A stretch of DNA of 64,000 nucleotides. Origin: Clostridium sp. MCC353 (GTDB lineage Bacteria > Bacillota > Clostridia > Lachnospirales > Lachnospiraceae). The stretch spans positions 62,001-126,000 of the forward strand of contig NZ_WQPN01000127.1 of assembly GCF_018785315.1 (NCBI RefSeq), read 5' to 3'. This document shows, piece by piece, positions 41,668 through 50,161 of the stretch. Positions within the stretch are counted from its first letter, which is position 1; every line of letters starts with the position of its first letter. The position numbers and the translations under genes were made by a program. The notes beneath the pieces are model-generated. The model saw nothing but the letters and a program-made list of their open reading frames with translations, was not told where the DNA came from and did no database searches.

Positions 41668-42357
41668 ATGGACGCATATATCGAATTGAAGAATATAACA
41701 AAAAGCTATGGACAAAACGTTATATTGGAGAATATCTCCTTTGCAGTGAAGCAGGGAGCGGCAGTGGGCCTTGTGGGGGCCAACGGGAGCGGAAAATCCG
41801 TACTATTTAAAATTCTCTGCGGTTTTGAAAGTCCGGATTCAGGCCAGGTTCTTATTCGCGGAAAACAGTTGGGGAAAGGGAGGGATTTCCCTGAACATGT
41901 CGGTGTATTTATCAATTCCCCTGGTTTCGTTGGTATCTATAGCGGCCTGCAGAACCTGAAATTTCTAGCTGCTATTCAGGGCAGGATTGGTGAAAAAGAA
42001 ATTCGGGAAGCTATGATGAAGGTAGGGCTGGACCCTGACAACAAAACAAAAGTGGATAATTACTCTCTTGGGATGAAACAAAAACTTGGCCTGGCACAGG
42101 CGATTATGGAAAACCAGGATATACTTGTTCTGGATGAACCGTTTAATGCGCTGGATTATAAGACTTATGAGGAGATGAAGCAGATGCTGCTGGAACTAAA
42201 AGCGGAAGGAAAAACGATTTTTCTCACATCCCATCATTACCAGGATATTGAATTGCTGTGTGACCAAATTTATCTGATTGAAGATCATAAAATTGTCGGT
42301 ACGGACCGGGGAGATGGGAACTGCCCCGGCACAGGAAATCAAAGCTCTCATTTTTGA
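41668..42357 (+). CDS. ABC transporter ATPase
   Basis: A 229-residue nucleotide-binding subunit: Walker A GANGSGKSVLF (~37-47), the ABC signature YSLGMKQKLGLAQAI (~132), Walker B DILVLDEPFNALD (~151) and the switch His in LTSHH (~190). The last ~17 residues (GTDRGDGNCPG...) do not fit the family and coincide with the start of decayed sequence, so the natural C terminus was probably lost by a junction or frameshift. AGGAGG precedes ATG 41668. It powers the two permeases just upstream. Confidence 0.85.
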   Translation: MDAYIELKNITKSYGQNVILENISFAVKQGAAVGLVGANGSGKSVLFKILCGFESPDSGQVLIRGKQLGKGRDFPEHVGVFINSPGFVGIYSGLQNLKFLAAIQGRIGEKEIREAMMKVGLDPDNKTKVDNYSLGMKQKLGLAQAIMENQDILVLDEPFNALDYKTYEEMKQMLLELKAEGKTIFLTSHHYQDIELLCDQIYLIEDHKIVGTDRGDGNCPGTGNQSSHF

Positions 42358-42712
42358 GAGGGCGAAGCTGCAATACCAGCGGTCCAAAATCAACGATTAC
42401 GAATTCCAGACGGAGAAAATCAGACAGGTGCTGGCAGGAATCGGAGAGCAGTCCGAATCACCACCTCTACCCAATGCGAGGTCTGTGTCGGATTGTGCCG
42501 GAAAAGGAAGATACAGAATTCACTTTCTGCGTGCCGGCCTCTGATGCCGCGCTGAAAATTGAAGCGGCTGATAATGGAAAAGGTATGAGGCCGGAGCTTG
42601 TCGAGCATCTTTCCGACCGTTATTACCGGGGAACCAGTACAGACCAAAAGCCGGAACGACTTTTCTCATTGAATTTTTACTCGGTTACGGTTAATTATGG
42701 TTATCTGAAAGT
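42340..42712 (+). pseudogene. Fragments of a histidine kinase and another protein
   Basis: Between the ATPase gene and the terminator, pieces of unrelated genes appear in different frames. One is a charged helical piece (RAKLQYQRSKINDYEFQTEK). Another is the ATPase motif of a histidine kinase (KIEAADNGKGMRPELVEHLS, then DRYYRGTST). The G2 box and the rest are missing. No start site fits. They mark deletions at the edge of the ABC cluster. Confidence 0.6.
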
Positions 42713-42713
42713 T

Positions 42714-42768
42714 AGAAAAAGGTTGGCAGACTATCATTGATTTAGTGATAGCCTGACAACCTTTTTCT
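42714..42768 (+). terminator. Strong terminator
   Basis: AGAAAAAGGTTG and CAACCTTTTTCT are perfect 12-bp arms with inner CTATCA/TGATAG pairing. The A and T runs on both sides make it able to stop both strands. Confidence 0.9.
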
Positions 42769-42786
42769 AATTAAGAGGATGATGAT

Positions 42787-42945
42787 GTGACCGCCTATTT
42801 GGGTGATGTGTTCCGGGAGGCGGCCAGCAGCGGGGGGGCCATCGCCTGCGGGCTGATCGGCAAGCCTGAAATCCTGTATGTCGATGAACCCACTTATGGT
42901 GACGCATTCCCCATTTCACCCAAAGACCGCAGCAAGTCAGATTAA
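42787..42945 (+). pseudogene. Fragment of an ABC ATPase
   Basis: A 52-codon frame (GTG 42787) containing SSGGAIACGLIGKPEILYVD followed by EPT. This is a damaged copy of the ABC signature-to-Walker B region (normally SGGQ...RVAIARAL..PEIL..DEPT). Walker A and the rest are absent. It ends convergently against the hybrid kinase gene. Confidence 0.65.
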
Positions 42946-45900
42946 CGCTCACCGCGCTCTGTATTCAGCGTCGGTGTTTTCGTCCTCATCAGCTTGCCCA
43001 GCGTAGAACAGAGTATGCCAATATCCACAGGCTTTGCAACATGTGCATCCATTCCTGCCTCGAGTGCGGCCTTGACATCCTCCTCAAATGCGTTTGCGGT
43101 CATGGCGATAATGGGAATGGTTTTAGCATCAGACCTTTTATTTGACCGTATGGTCCGGGCGGCCGCATAGCCGTCCATCTCCGGCATCTGAATGTCCATC
43201 AGGATAGCATCGTAAGTCCCGGGGAATGCGGTGAAAAACGCTTCCACGGCCAGGGCTCCATTGCCCCTTACCACAGTCTCTGCCCCGCACATCTGCAGGA
43301 TCTCACAAATGATCTCCGAGTTGATTGCATTATCCTCCGCGATTAAAAAACGGCGCCCCGCAAAAAGGCCCTCCTCAATCCCGCCCGACGGCTGTAGTTC
43401 GGGAATATCCCGCCATTCTTCGGCCGGCATGATCTCACAATTTAACTCAAACAGGAAGGTGGAGCCCATCCCCGGCGCGCTCTGCACCTCTATTTTGCCC
43501 TCCATCAAGTCCACCAATCCCTTGACAATGCTCAGGCCCAGGCCGGACCCCTCCACACGGGACACGGCGCTGCTGCGGACAAATGGTTCAAAGAGATGGG
43601 ACTGGATCTCTTTTTCCATTCCGACCCCTGTGTCGCTGGTGGTGAAACGGTAACGCGCCCAATGCATGTCTCCTTGTGCGGGAAGCTCCTCGACGGATAG
43701 CCGCACCGTACCGCCCGACGGCGTGAATTTGACCGCGTTGCCCAGGATGTTGATCAAAATCTGGCTGATGCGCAGGGCGTCTCCATAAATAAAGGGATTT
43801 TTGATCTCGCTGAACTGAATGTCATATTGGAGACCGGCCCGGTCGGCCTGGGGCGCGATGATGGCTCCGATCTGCTTCACCAGGTCCGGCAGGTAAATTT
43901 TCTCCCGGTTCAGCGTAATTTGGGCCCGTTCAATCCGGTTCATATCCAAAATATCGTTGATTAAACTGAGCAGGTGATTGGAGGAGACGGATATTTTTTG
44001 CAAGCAGTCCAGAACCCGGCCTGTGTCGCCGATGTTGGCTTTGGCCAGCGTGGTCATCCCCATGATGGCGTTCATGGGCGTGCGGATATCGTGGCTCATG
44101 GCCGAAAGGAAATCGCTCTTGGCCCGGCTGGCCTCCCGGGACAGTCCCAGGGCCCGTTCTAACTCCGCCTTCGCCGTCCGCTCAGCGGCCAGCATATCGG
44201 TCACGTCAGAGCGCACCAAACAGACCGTCTTGCGGTTCTGATCGCCCCACAATACGTTGACCTGCTTGTACCGCAAACCGTCCCGCGCGCAGTAGGGCAG
44301 TACAAAATCATAGCCCCCGGGCTTTTGCGTCAGACTGCCAAGCAGAGTCTGCAGGTGAAACTGCTGTTTCACCGTCTCGCGGTTCTTAGCCGTATCAAAA
44401 TACCCCGCTAAATTGTCCAGTACCGCGTTATAGTCCCGGGCCGTGTGGGGAGGCAGATTTTCCAGAACCATCTGCCTGGTATACATAGAAAACTCCCCCG
44501 TAACGGCGTCAATGAAGCAGGCCAGCTCACAGGTATAGGCGATCACCCGGAGCAGCCGCTGCTGCTCTCTGATGGAATCAGTGATGTCCGTCCTGGACAG
44601 ACACACCCGGCCCAGCCGCAGGTCGATGGGAGAGACAGTTACATTTTTGGCCCGGACATCGCCCGCTTCGTCCACCATTGAGAACGCAAACGTATAGGCC
44701 TGTCCGTGCTGAAGCAGCGCCAACATACGTTCGGTGTCCAAATGTTCCCGGTACTGCTCCCGGTCCCGGGGCACGACCCTGGATTCCAGCATTCCGGCCA
44801 CCCAAGCCGAGTGGACGCCCTGGCGCGGGGGAACACAGTTTGTTTTCTCATCCTGGGAGAGTATGAGATAAGTGTCCCTCTTTAGATTCAAATCCGCTAC
44901 AAAGTCATAACCGGTGACAGAGAGCTGATGGACGATGCGGTCGGCAACGACCTGCTCGGTGATATCGATCACCGTGAGGATTCCGGTCACGTCGCCGCTG
45001 TCCGGGGTTGACACCATATTCATCTCTATTTGCACATACCGCCCGGTATCCTCATTGGGAAGCTGGACAAAGAAATTCTTTACCTGCTTGGTTTCGCCAC
45101 GTTGAAACGCAGCCAGGGAAGGTTCCCGCAGGTAGGTGTCCCGGAATACACGCCGCTCATTCTCGTCCGCGACCAGGGTGGAAAGACCGGCAAAAAATGC
45201 CTCGCGGACAGCTCCGAAGGTCTCCAAAAGCCCTGCGCCGGTCTGGTCGCTGATCTGAATGATCCGGTCTTGGGTAATATTGCAGTGGCCCGTCACCAGC
45301 ACGTTGGGGTCGGTCCTCTGATGGTGGCGCAGCAGCAGCTCGTTGTACTGCTGCCGGACACGGGCGCGCTCCTCCCGCTCCTTTGTCATATCGTTGTAGA
45401 CGGAATAAATTTTCCGTTCTCCGCCCTCGTGTTCGATGAGGGAGAGCGTATTCTTGACCCATACATAGTCCCCTGAGCCTTTCAAAAGCCGGTATTCAAT
45501 CTCCCAGTGGCTTTTCCCGCTGGCAAAGTACTTCTCCAGCTCCGTCCGGACGCGCTCCAGGTCCTCCGGATGTACCCCTGTCAGGGCGTCTTCACGATAC
45601 AGTTTCCAGGTTTCTTCCAGCGGCATTTCCGTGGTTGCCGCAAGCCCTTGTGATATATACTCAGGGATAATGCTCCCATCCGTTTCATAGCGAACCACCA
45701 CCACGCCGCCGGGGAGGTTTTTCAGGGTGTTTTGAAAATACTGCTCTAACCGGCGCTGTTCGGTCACGTCACTGTATGCCACGTACAGGAGCTCGTTCCC
45801 ATCAGGCCGCACCCTCCGGGAACCCTCTATTTGGATCCACCGGTATTCCCCCAGCCCATCGTGGAAGACCCGGCAGGTATGCCGCATCATCTCCCCGCCG

Positions 45901-46130
45901 TTCAGCAGGCCGTTCAGGTTTTTAAGCAGCACGGCGCGGTCGTCCTCATGGATGCCGATAAAGGTTACCTGCTCCCTGACTTGAGTAATATGCGTGTTGT
46001 TATACCCCAGCACTTTATAAAAGGCGGGGTTATGGTACTGCGGGTAAAGCCGCCCCCTGTGCACCTGATAAATGCATAGACCGCTGGGGATGCTGTCCAG
46101 GACCGCTTTCAATTCGTTGGTCAGTTCCAT
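42942..46130 (-). CDS. Hybrid histidine kinase: PAS repeats, kinase, receiver
   Basis: A 1062-residue cytosolic sensor. Residues ~1-640 hold several PAS-type domains (for example ~12-115 with FYKVLGYNNTHI and ~130-260 with DYVWVKNTLSLIEHEGGERK). The kinase core has LSAMSHDIRTPMNAIMGMT (His ~677) and the ATPase motifs SDTGVGMEKEI and VEGSGLGLSIVKG. The C-terminal receiver has IAEDNAINSE and AILMDIQMPEMDGY (Asp ~977). There is no membrane segment, so the signal is internal. It is the last gene of the five-gene operon and follows the Hpt gene by 1 bp. Confidence 0.92.
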   Translation of the reverse strand: MELTNELKAVLDSIPSGLCIYQVHRGRLYPQYHNPAFYKVLGYNNTHITQVREQVTFIGIHEDDRAVLLKNLNGLLNGGEMMRHTCRVFHDGLGEYRWIQIEGSRRVRPDGNELLYVAYSDVTEQRRLEQYFQNTLKNLPGGVVVVRYETDGSIIPEYISQGLAATTEMPLEETWKLYREDALTGVHPEDLERVRTELEKYFASGKSHWEIEYRLLKGSGDYVWVKNTLSLIEHEGGERKIYSVYNDMTKEREERARVRQQYNELLLRHHQRTDPNVLVTGHCNITQDRIIQISDQTGAGLLETFGAVREAFFAGLSTLVADENERRVFRDTYLREPSLAAFQRGETKQVKNFFVQLPNEDTGRYVQIEMNMVSTPDSGDVTGILTVIDITEQVVADRIVHQLSVTGYDFVADLNLKRDTYLILSQDEKTNCVPPRQGVHSAWVAGMLESRVVPRDREQYREHLDTERMLALLQHGQAYTFAFSMVDEAGDVRAKNVTVSPIDLRLGRVCLSRTDITDSIREQQRLLRVIAYTCELACFIDAVTGEFSMYTRQMVLENLPPHTARDYNAVLDNLAGYFDTAKNRETVKQQFHLQTLLGSLTQKPGGYDFVLPYCARDGLRYKQVNVLWGDQNRKTVCLVRSDVTDMLAAERTAKAELERALGLSREASRAKSDFLSAMSHDIRTPMNAIMGMTTLAKANIGDTGRVLDCLQKISVSSNHLLSLINDILDMNRIERAQITLNREKIYLPDLVKQIGAIIAPQADRAGLQYDIQFSEIKNPFIYGDALRISQILINILGNAVKFTPSGGTVRLSVEELPAQGDMHWARYRFTTSDTGVGMEKEIQSHLFEPFVRSSAVSRVEGSGLGLSIVKGLVDLMEGKIEVQSAPGMGSTFLFELNCEIMPAEEWRDIPELQPSGGIEEGLFAGRRFLIAEDNAINSEIICEILQMCGAETVVRGNGALAVEAFFTAFPGTYDAILMDIQMPEMDGYAAARTIRSNKRSDAKTIPIIAMTANAFEEDVKAALEAGMDAHVAKPVDIGILCSTLGKLMRTKTPTLNTERGER

Positions 46131-46131
46131 T

Positions 46132-46497
46132 TCACTCCACCTCTTTCAGCAGCTCCACCAGACCGGCGGCCCGTTCAAATTCTTCCTTTACGGATTGGAA
46201 CAAGACAGCCCAATCCTCCTCCGGCACTTGGGTGCGCAGAGGCTCTATGATGGCGCAAACCGCCTGATAAAGCCTCGCCAGACCAAGGTTGCCGGCCATA
46301 CCCTTTAATGTATGGGCCGCGTCAAAAGCGGCGGGATAGTCTCCGGCCTGCAATGCCTGGTCCAGTTTATGCAGATTCTCATCCCGAGGCAGCATGGCCA
46401 GTATTTTCAAATACATCTGTTCGCTGCCCATAAACCGGGACATTGTGGTTTCGTAGTCAGTACCGTATTTCTGAAAGACTTCTTTTAGAACTGCCAT
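46132..46497 (-). CDS. Hpt phosphotransfer protein
   Basis: A 121-residue helical histidine phosphotransfer domain protein. The phospho-accepting His lies in AAFDAAHTLKGMAGNLGLAR (~61), the standard Hpt motif. It lies between two hybrid kinases (3-bp and 1-bp gaps), so it probably relays phosphate between their receivers and onward. The free-standing form allows exchange between both kinases. Confidence 0.93.
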   Translation of the reverse strand: MAVLKEVFQKYGTDYETTMSRFMGSEQMYLKILAMLPRDENLHKLDQALQAGDYPAAFDAAHTLKGMAGNLGLARLYQAVCAIIEPLRTQVPEEDWAVLFQSVKEEFERAAGLVELLKEVE

Positions 46498-46500
46498 TTT

Positions 46501-49500
46501 CTATTCCTCCTCCTGGCTTAAAATAAAGTCGTAGAGGATCTGAAACAGCCTCTCCGGTTCAATGGGTTTGGCCAAATGCGCGTTCATGCCGGCCGCCTTG
46601 CTCTTTTCCATGTCGTCGTCAAATGCGTTGGCGGTCATGGCGATGATGGGGATGGTTTTGGCGTCGGCGTTGCTCATGTGGCGGATATTATTGGCCGCCG
46701 TCAGGCCGTCCATCTGCGGCATCCGGATATCCATCAAAATGGCGTCATAAAAGCCTGCCTCGGTTTTGCTGAACAGCTCGATTGCCCGCAGCCCGTTCTC
46801 CGCCGTGTCCACGGCAAAGCCTTTGCTCGCAAGCAGGGCCATAGCCACTTCGGTGTTGATGGCGTTATCTTCGACCAAAAGGATCCGGCGTCCGGTAAAA
46901 TCAAAGACCGCAGGCTTATTTTCTGTACTGATTTCCTCTTTTTCACCCAGCGCCTTGGAGAAGGCGGAGATCAGAGAGGACTTGAACATGGGCTTGCTCA
47001 TCAGCAGATTGACGCCTGCCAACGTGGCCTCGTGCTCGATGGATGCCCAGTCATAGGCCGTTATAATAATGATGGTGACCTCCGGCCCCACGATAGCACG
47101 GATGCGCCGGGCAGTCTCAATGCCGTCGATATCCGGCATTTTCCAGTCGATGAGGATCATATCGTAATGCTTTCCTGTGTCCCACATCGATTGTACCCGT
47201 TCGATGGCCTTGCGTCCGCTGTCCACCCATTCGGCGGTGATTCCCATTTCCTTGAGCGTGTCCACAGCGCTTTCGCATACCGCCACATCATCGTCCACCA
47301 CCAGAGTCTTCAGAGCGGAAAAATTGGGGAGCGCCTTTTTCCTGTTGTGGCGGAGCAATTCCTCCTCCGTGATGCCCAGTTGTACATCCACTGTGAATTC
47401 AGACCCAATGCCCTTGATGGACCGTACGGCGATCTTTCCGCCCATCATGTCCACGATGTTCTTGGAGATGGCCAGCCCCAGCCCGGTCCCGCCGTACACG
47501 GCCGTAGTGCCCATGGACTCCTGGGCGAATGGCTCGAACATGTGGTGGAGAAAATCCTCGCTGATTCCGATCCCGGTATCGTTGACGATAAAGCGGAGGG
47601 TGGCGCCACCCTTGCCCTTTCTATGGGCCGCGGCGGAGAAGGTGACCTTGCCTCCCTCGCCGGTAAACTTGATGGCATTGGACAGGATGTTGAGCAGCAC
47701 CTGCTGGAGTTTCATGGCGTCCCCCATATAAAAGTCGTCCAGGGTGGGATCTACGATGCACTCGTACTCAACGCCCTTTGCTGCCGCCTGTCCGTAGCAG
47801 ATGGCGTTGATCCCGTTGAGAAAGTCCTCCGTAGGGATCTTATCATTTTTCAGCAGCATTTTTCCGCTCTCGATCCGGCTCATATCCAGGATGTCGTTGA
47901 TGAGGGAGAGCAGGAAGCGGGAGGAGATGCCGATCTTGGAGATACAGTCGGCCACGCGCTCCTCGTTGTCGATAGACTGGGCGGCGATGGCGCTCATGCC
48001 GATGATGGCGTTCATAGGGGTGCGGATTTCGTGGCTCATGCGGGAGAGGAAGTCCGTCTTGGCCGCGTTGGCCTGCTCCGCGGCGGCCAGGGCGGCGGCC
48101 AGAGCCTCTTTCTGCTGCTGCTCCTGGCGGATGATATCCGTGACGTCGGTGCGCGCGATACACACCCGGCCCAGCTCCCGGCTGATGTAAAAGACCTGAT
48201 ACCGCTTGACCCGGGTATAGCCGTGTTCGCCCCGTGTCTCTAGCATAAAGCTGTAGCTGCTCTGCTCGGCCAACTCACGCTGCATGTAAGCGGGGGTCAG
48301 TCTGGCGAGGTATTCCCGCCCCGCCTCGGGCTCCATCGTGGCAGCAGCAATGGCCTCTGCCTCCGCCTGGAAACGCCCTTTCGCCGGCATGAGGGTCTCC
48401 ATACCGGCGTGGTATGAGACCACATGGAAGGTGTCCCGCCGGATGTCGATATCGGACAGGACTTCATAGTCCAGCTCGGTCACTCTGCTCAGAAGCTGCT
48501 CCTGTATTTTTTGCTCCGTGATGTCGATGGTGTAGAAGAATGCGATCACATCGCCGCTCTCCGGATTTTGGTGATACTTGAAACTCGTCCTGCTCCAAAA
48601 AGCGCTGCCGTCATTCCGTTTTCGCAGAAATTCAAAGTGGAGGTCTGTTTTACCGGCGGAAAACTCATTTAGTACCTGTGTTCTCTCAAGTGACTGGCGC
48701 AGGTATTCCTCATATGCCGCGTCTGCGGCTGAGTCAGCCAGTTGACTAACCGCCTGCTCGTAGGTGTCTCCCGTCCGGGCGATGGCGCAGTCGGCTGTGG
48801 ATTGGTAGCTCTCGACCCTGTCCTTAGTGACATTGACCCGCCCCTGGATGCTGCCCTCCAGCGAAGCGGCCTGAGCAAAGTAGGCCAGTTCCTTTTCGTA
48901 CAGTTCCCGGACATGTTCCTGAGCCAGTTTTTCGTCGGTGATATCCACGAGGAATCCGTAAAAATAAGGCGTCCCGTCGTCTCCGGGCATCACCTGGGTC
49001 TTCAGCGAGATCCATTTGACCCGTCCGTCCTTACAGACAAGACGGTGCTCATCCTGTATAGTAATATCCCGGTTCTCTGCAGCCAGCAGCTTGTCCCGCA
49101 CAGCCTCCAGGTCATCGGGATAGATCACGGCGGCGATCTGACTGCCCAGCGCGGTAAATTCCTCCCGGGTATAGCCCAGCAGTTCATACAGCCCGTCGTT
49201 GGCGTCCGCAACGGAAAAATCCGCATCATACCTGACGCGGAACACCGCGCCGGGGATGTTGTTATAGAGATGCACCACCTCGGCCTGGGCCTTTTTCTGG
49301 GCCGTAATGTCGATGCACACGGAAATGATGGCCGGCCTGCCATTTTCCGCCGTGACCTCGCGCCCCAGGTCGTGAACCCAAATGTAGGAGCCATCCCGGC
49401 GCTTCATCCGGTATTCCACCATGTACTCTCCGCGCTCCGCCATTTGACGGGCTACCTCCCCGTCCACCATGGCCCGGTCGTCCGGATGCATACAGTTGGA

Positions 49501-50091
49501 GACCATGCCCTCGATATCTGCAACAAACTCCGCCTCGCTGGCATAGCCGAGGTATTTCAGCATCTGGTTATTCACAAAATAGAAGGGGAACCCCTCCTCG
49601 ATATACCCGCCCATCATGCCGCCGGGCAGGGAGTCGTTGAGCAGCTCCTGCCTCTGTCTGGCGACGTGCTCCATCACCAGGGCGCGGGGATAATGCTCCC
49701 CGCCCCGTTGGCTGCTGCTGGGTTCGGAAAACCACAGGGTGCGCAGCCGCCAGGCCGTTTGCCGCCGGACCAGGGTAAAGAATCCCCGCAGCCGCCAGCG
49801 GTACTGGGTGTTTTTAAGGACCATTCCCACGGACAGATTGCGGATGTCCGCATCGATCTCCTGTTCCTGAAAGAGCGTAAGATCCACCGTGAAGGGCTCG
49901 GGGATCTCCTGTATGTCCCGGGCCAGGTAATCTCTCATCTCCTGGGGGCTGTGGGCAAATTCGTCCTCCCCGGTGCCCACAAAACAGAATTCATCGCCTA
50001 AAAAGCTATAAACCTCTTCGGCGTTTCTCCGCTCGAACCAGGCGCTGCAAAAAGCCTGAAACGTCTCCCAGTCCGTCATTGTTTTTTCCAT
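46501..50091 (-). CDS. Hybrid histidine kinase with SnoaL-like N terminus, PAS repeats and two receivers
   Basis: An 1196-residue protein. Residues ~5-125 resemble a SnoaL/NTF2-like fold (ETFQAFCSAWFERRNAEEVY, then a beta-rich part ending RLRTLWFSEP). PAS domains follow up to ~640. The kinase core has LSRMSHEIRTPMNAIIGMS (His ~682) and NDTGIGISEDFLHHMFEPFA. Two receivers follow, with ILIDWKMPDIDG (Asp ~977) and AILMDIRMPQMDG (Asp ~1117). ATG 50091 is chosen because AAAGGATGAG precedes it; several in-frame ATGs up to 50118 are possible. It feeds the adjacent Hpt protein. No membrane segment is visible. Confidence 0.9.
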   Translation of the reverse strand: MEKTMTDWETFQAFCSAWFERRNAEEVYSFLGDEFCFVGTGEDEFAHSPQEMRDYLARDIQEIPEPFTVDLTLFQEQEIDADIRNLSVGMVLKNTQYRWRLRGFFTLVRRQTAWRLRTLWFSEPSSSQRGGEHYPRALVMEHVARQRQELLNDSLPGGMMGGYIEEGFPFYFVNNQMLKYLGYASEAEFVADIEGMVSNCMHPDDRAMVDGEVARQMAERGEYMVEYRMKRRDGSYIWVHDLGREVTAENGRPAIISVCIDITAQKKAQAEVVHLYNNIPGAVFRVRYDADFSVADANDGLYELLGYTREEFTALGSQIAAVIYPDDLEAVRDKLLAAENRDITIQDEHRLVCKDGRVKWISLKTQVMPGDDGTPYFYGFLVDITDEKLAQEHVRELYEKELAYFAQAASLEGSIQGRVNVTKDRVESYQSTADCAIARTGDTYEQAVSQLADSAADAAYEEYLRQSLERTQVLNEFSAGKTDLHFEFLRKRNDGSAFWSRTSFKYHQNPESGDVIAFFYTIDITEQKIQEQLLSRVTELDYEVLSDIDIRRDTFHVVSYHAGMETLMPAKGRFQAEAEAIAAATMEPEAGREYLARLTPAYMQRELAEQSSYSFMLETRGEHGYTRVKRYQVFYISRELGRVCIARTDVTDIIRQEQQQKEALAAALAAAEQANAAKTDFLSRMSHEIRTPMNAIIGMSAIAAQSIDNEERVADCISKIGISSRFLLSLINDILDMSRIESGKMLLKNDKIPTEDFLNGINAICYGQAAAKGVEYECIVDPTLDDFYMGDAMKLQQVLLNILSNAIKFTGEGGKVTFSAAAHRKGKGGATLRFIVNDTGIGISEDFLHHMFEPFAQESMGTTAVYGGTGLGLAISKNIVDMMGGKIAVRSIKGIGSEFTVDVQLGITEEELLRHNRKKALPNFSALKTLVVDDDVAVCESAVDTLKEMGITAEWVDSGRKAIERVQSMWDTGKHYDMILIDWKMPDIDGIETARRIRAIVGPEVTIIIITAYDWASIEHEATLAGVNLLMSKPMFKSSLISAFSKALGEKEEISTENKPAVFDFTGRRILLVEDNAINTEVAMALLASKGFAVDTAENGLRAIELFSKTEAGFYDAILMDIRMPQMDGLTAANNIRHMSNADAKTIPIIAMTANAFDDDMEKSKAAGMNAHLAKPIEPERLFQILYDFILSQEEE

Positions 50092-50161
50092 CGATCTCAT
50101 CCTTTCCATGACCAGCAATGGTCTTGCTCACGCCGGCCGCCGCTGGGTATGGTATTTTCTT

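Noticed and set aside
46576-48243. 555-codon plus-strand frame opposite the hybrid kinase
   Set aside because: Shadow of a GC-rich gene: the opposite strand has conserved kinase and receiver motifs, while this frame has none and no ribosome site.
48742-50001. 419-codon plus-strand frame
   Set aside because: Antisense shadow of the PAS region of the hybrid kinase, with composition typical of a reversed GC-rich gene.
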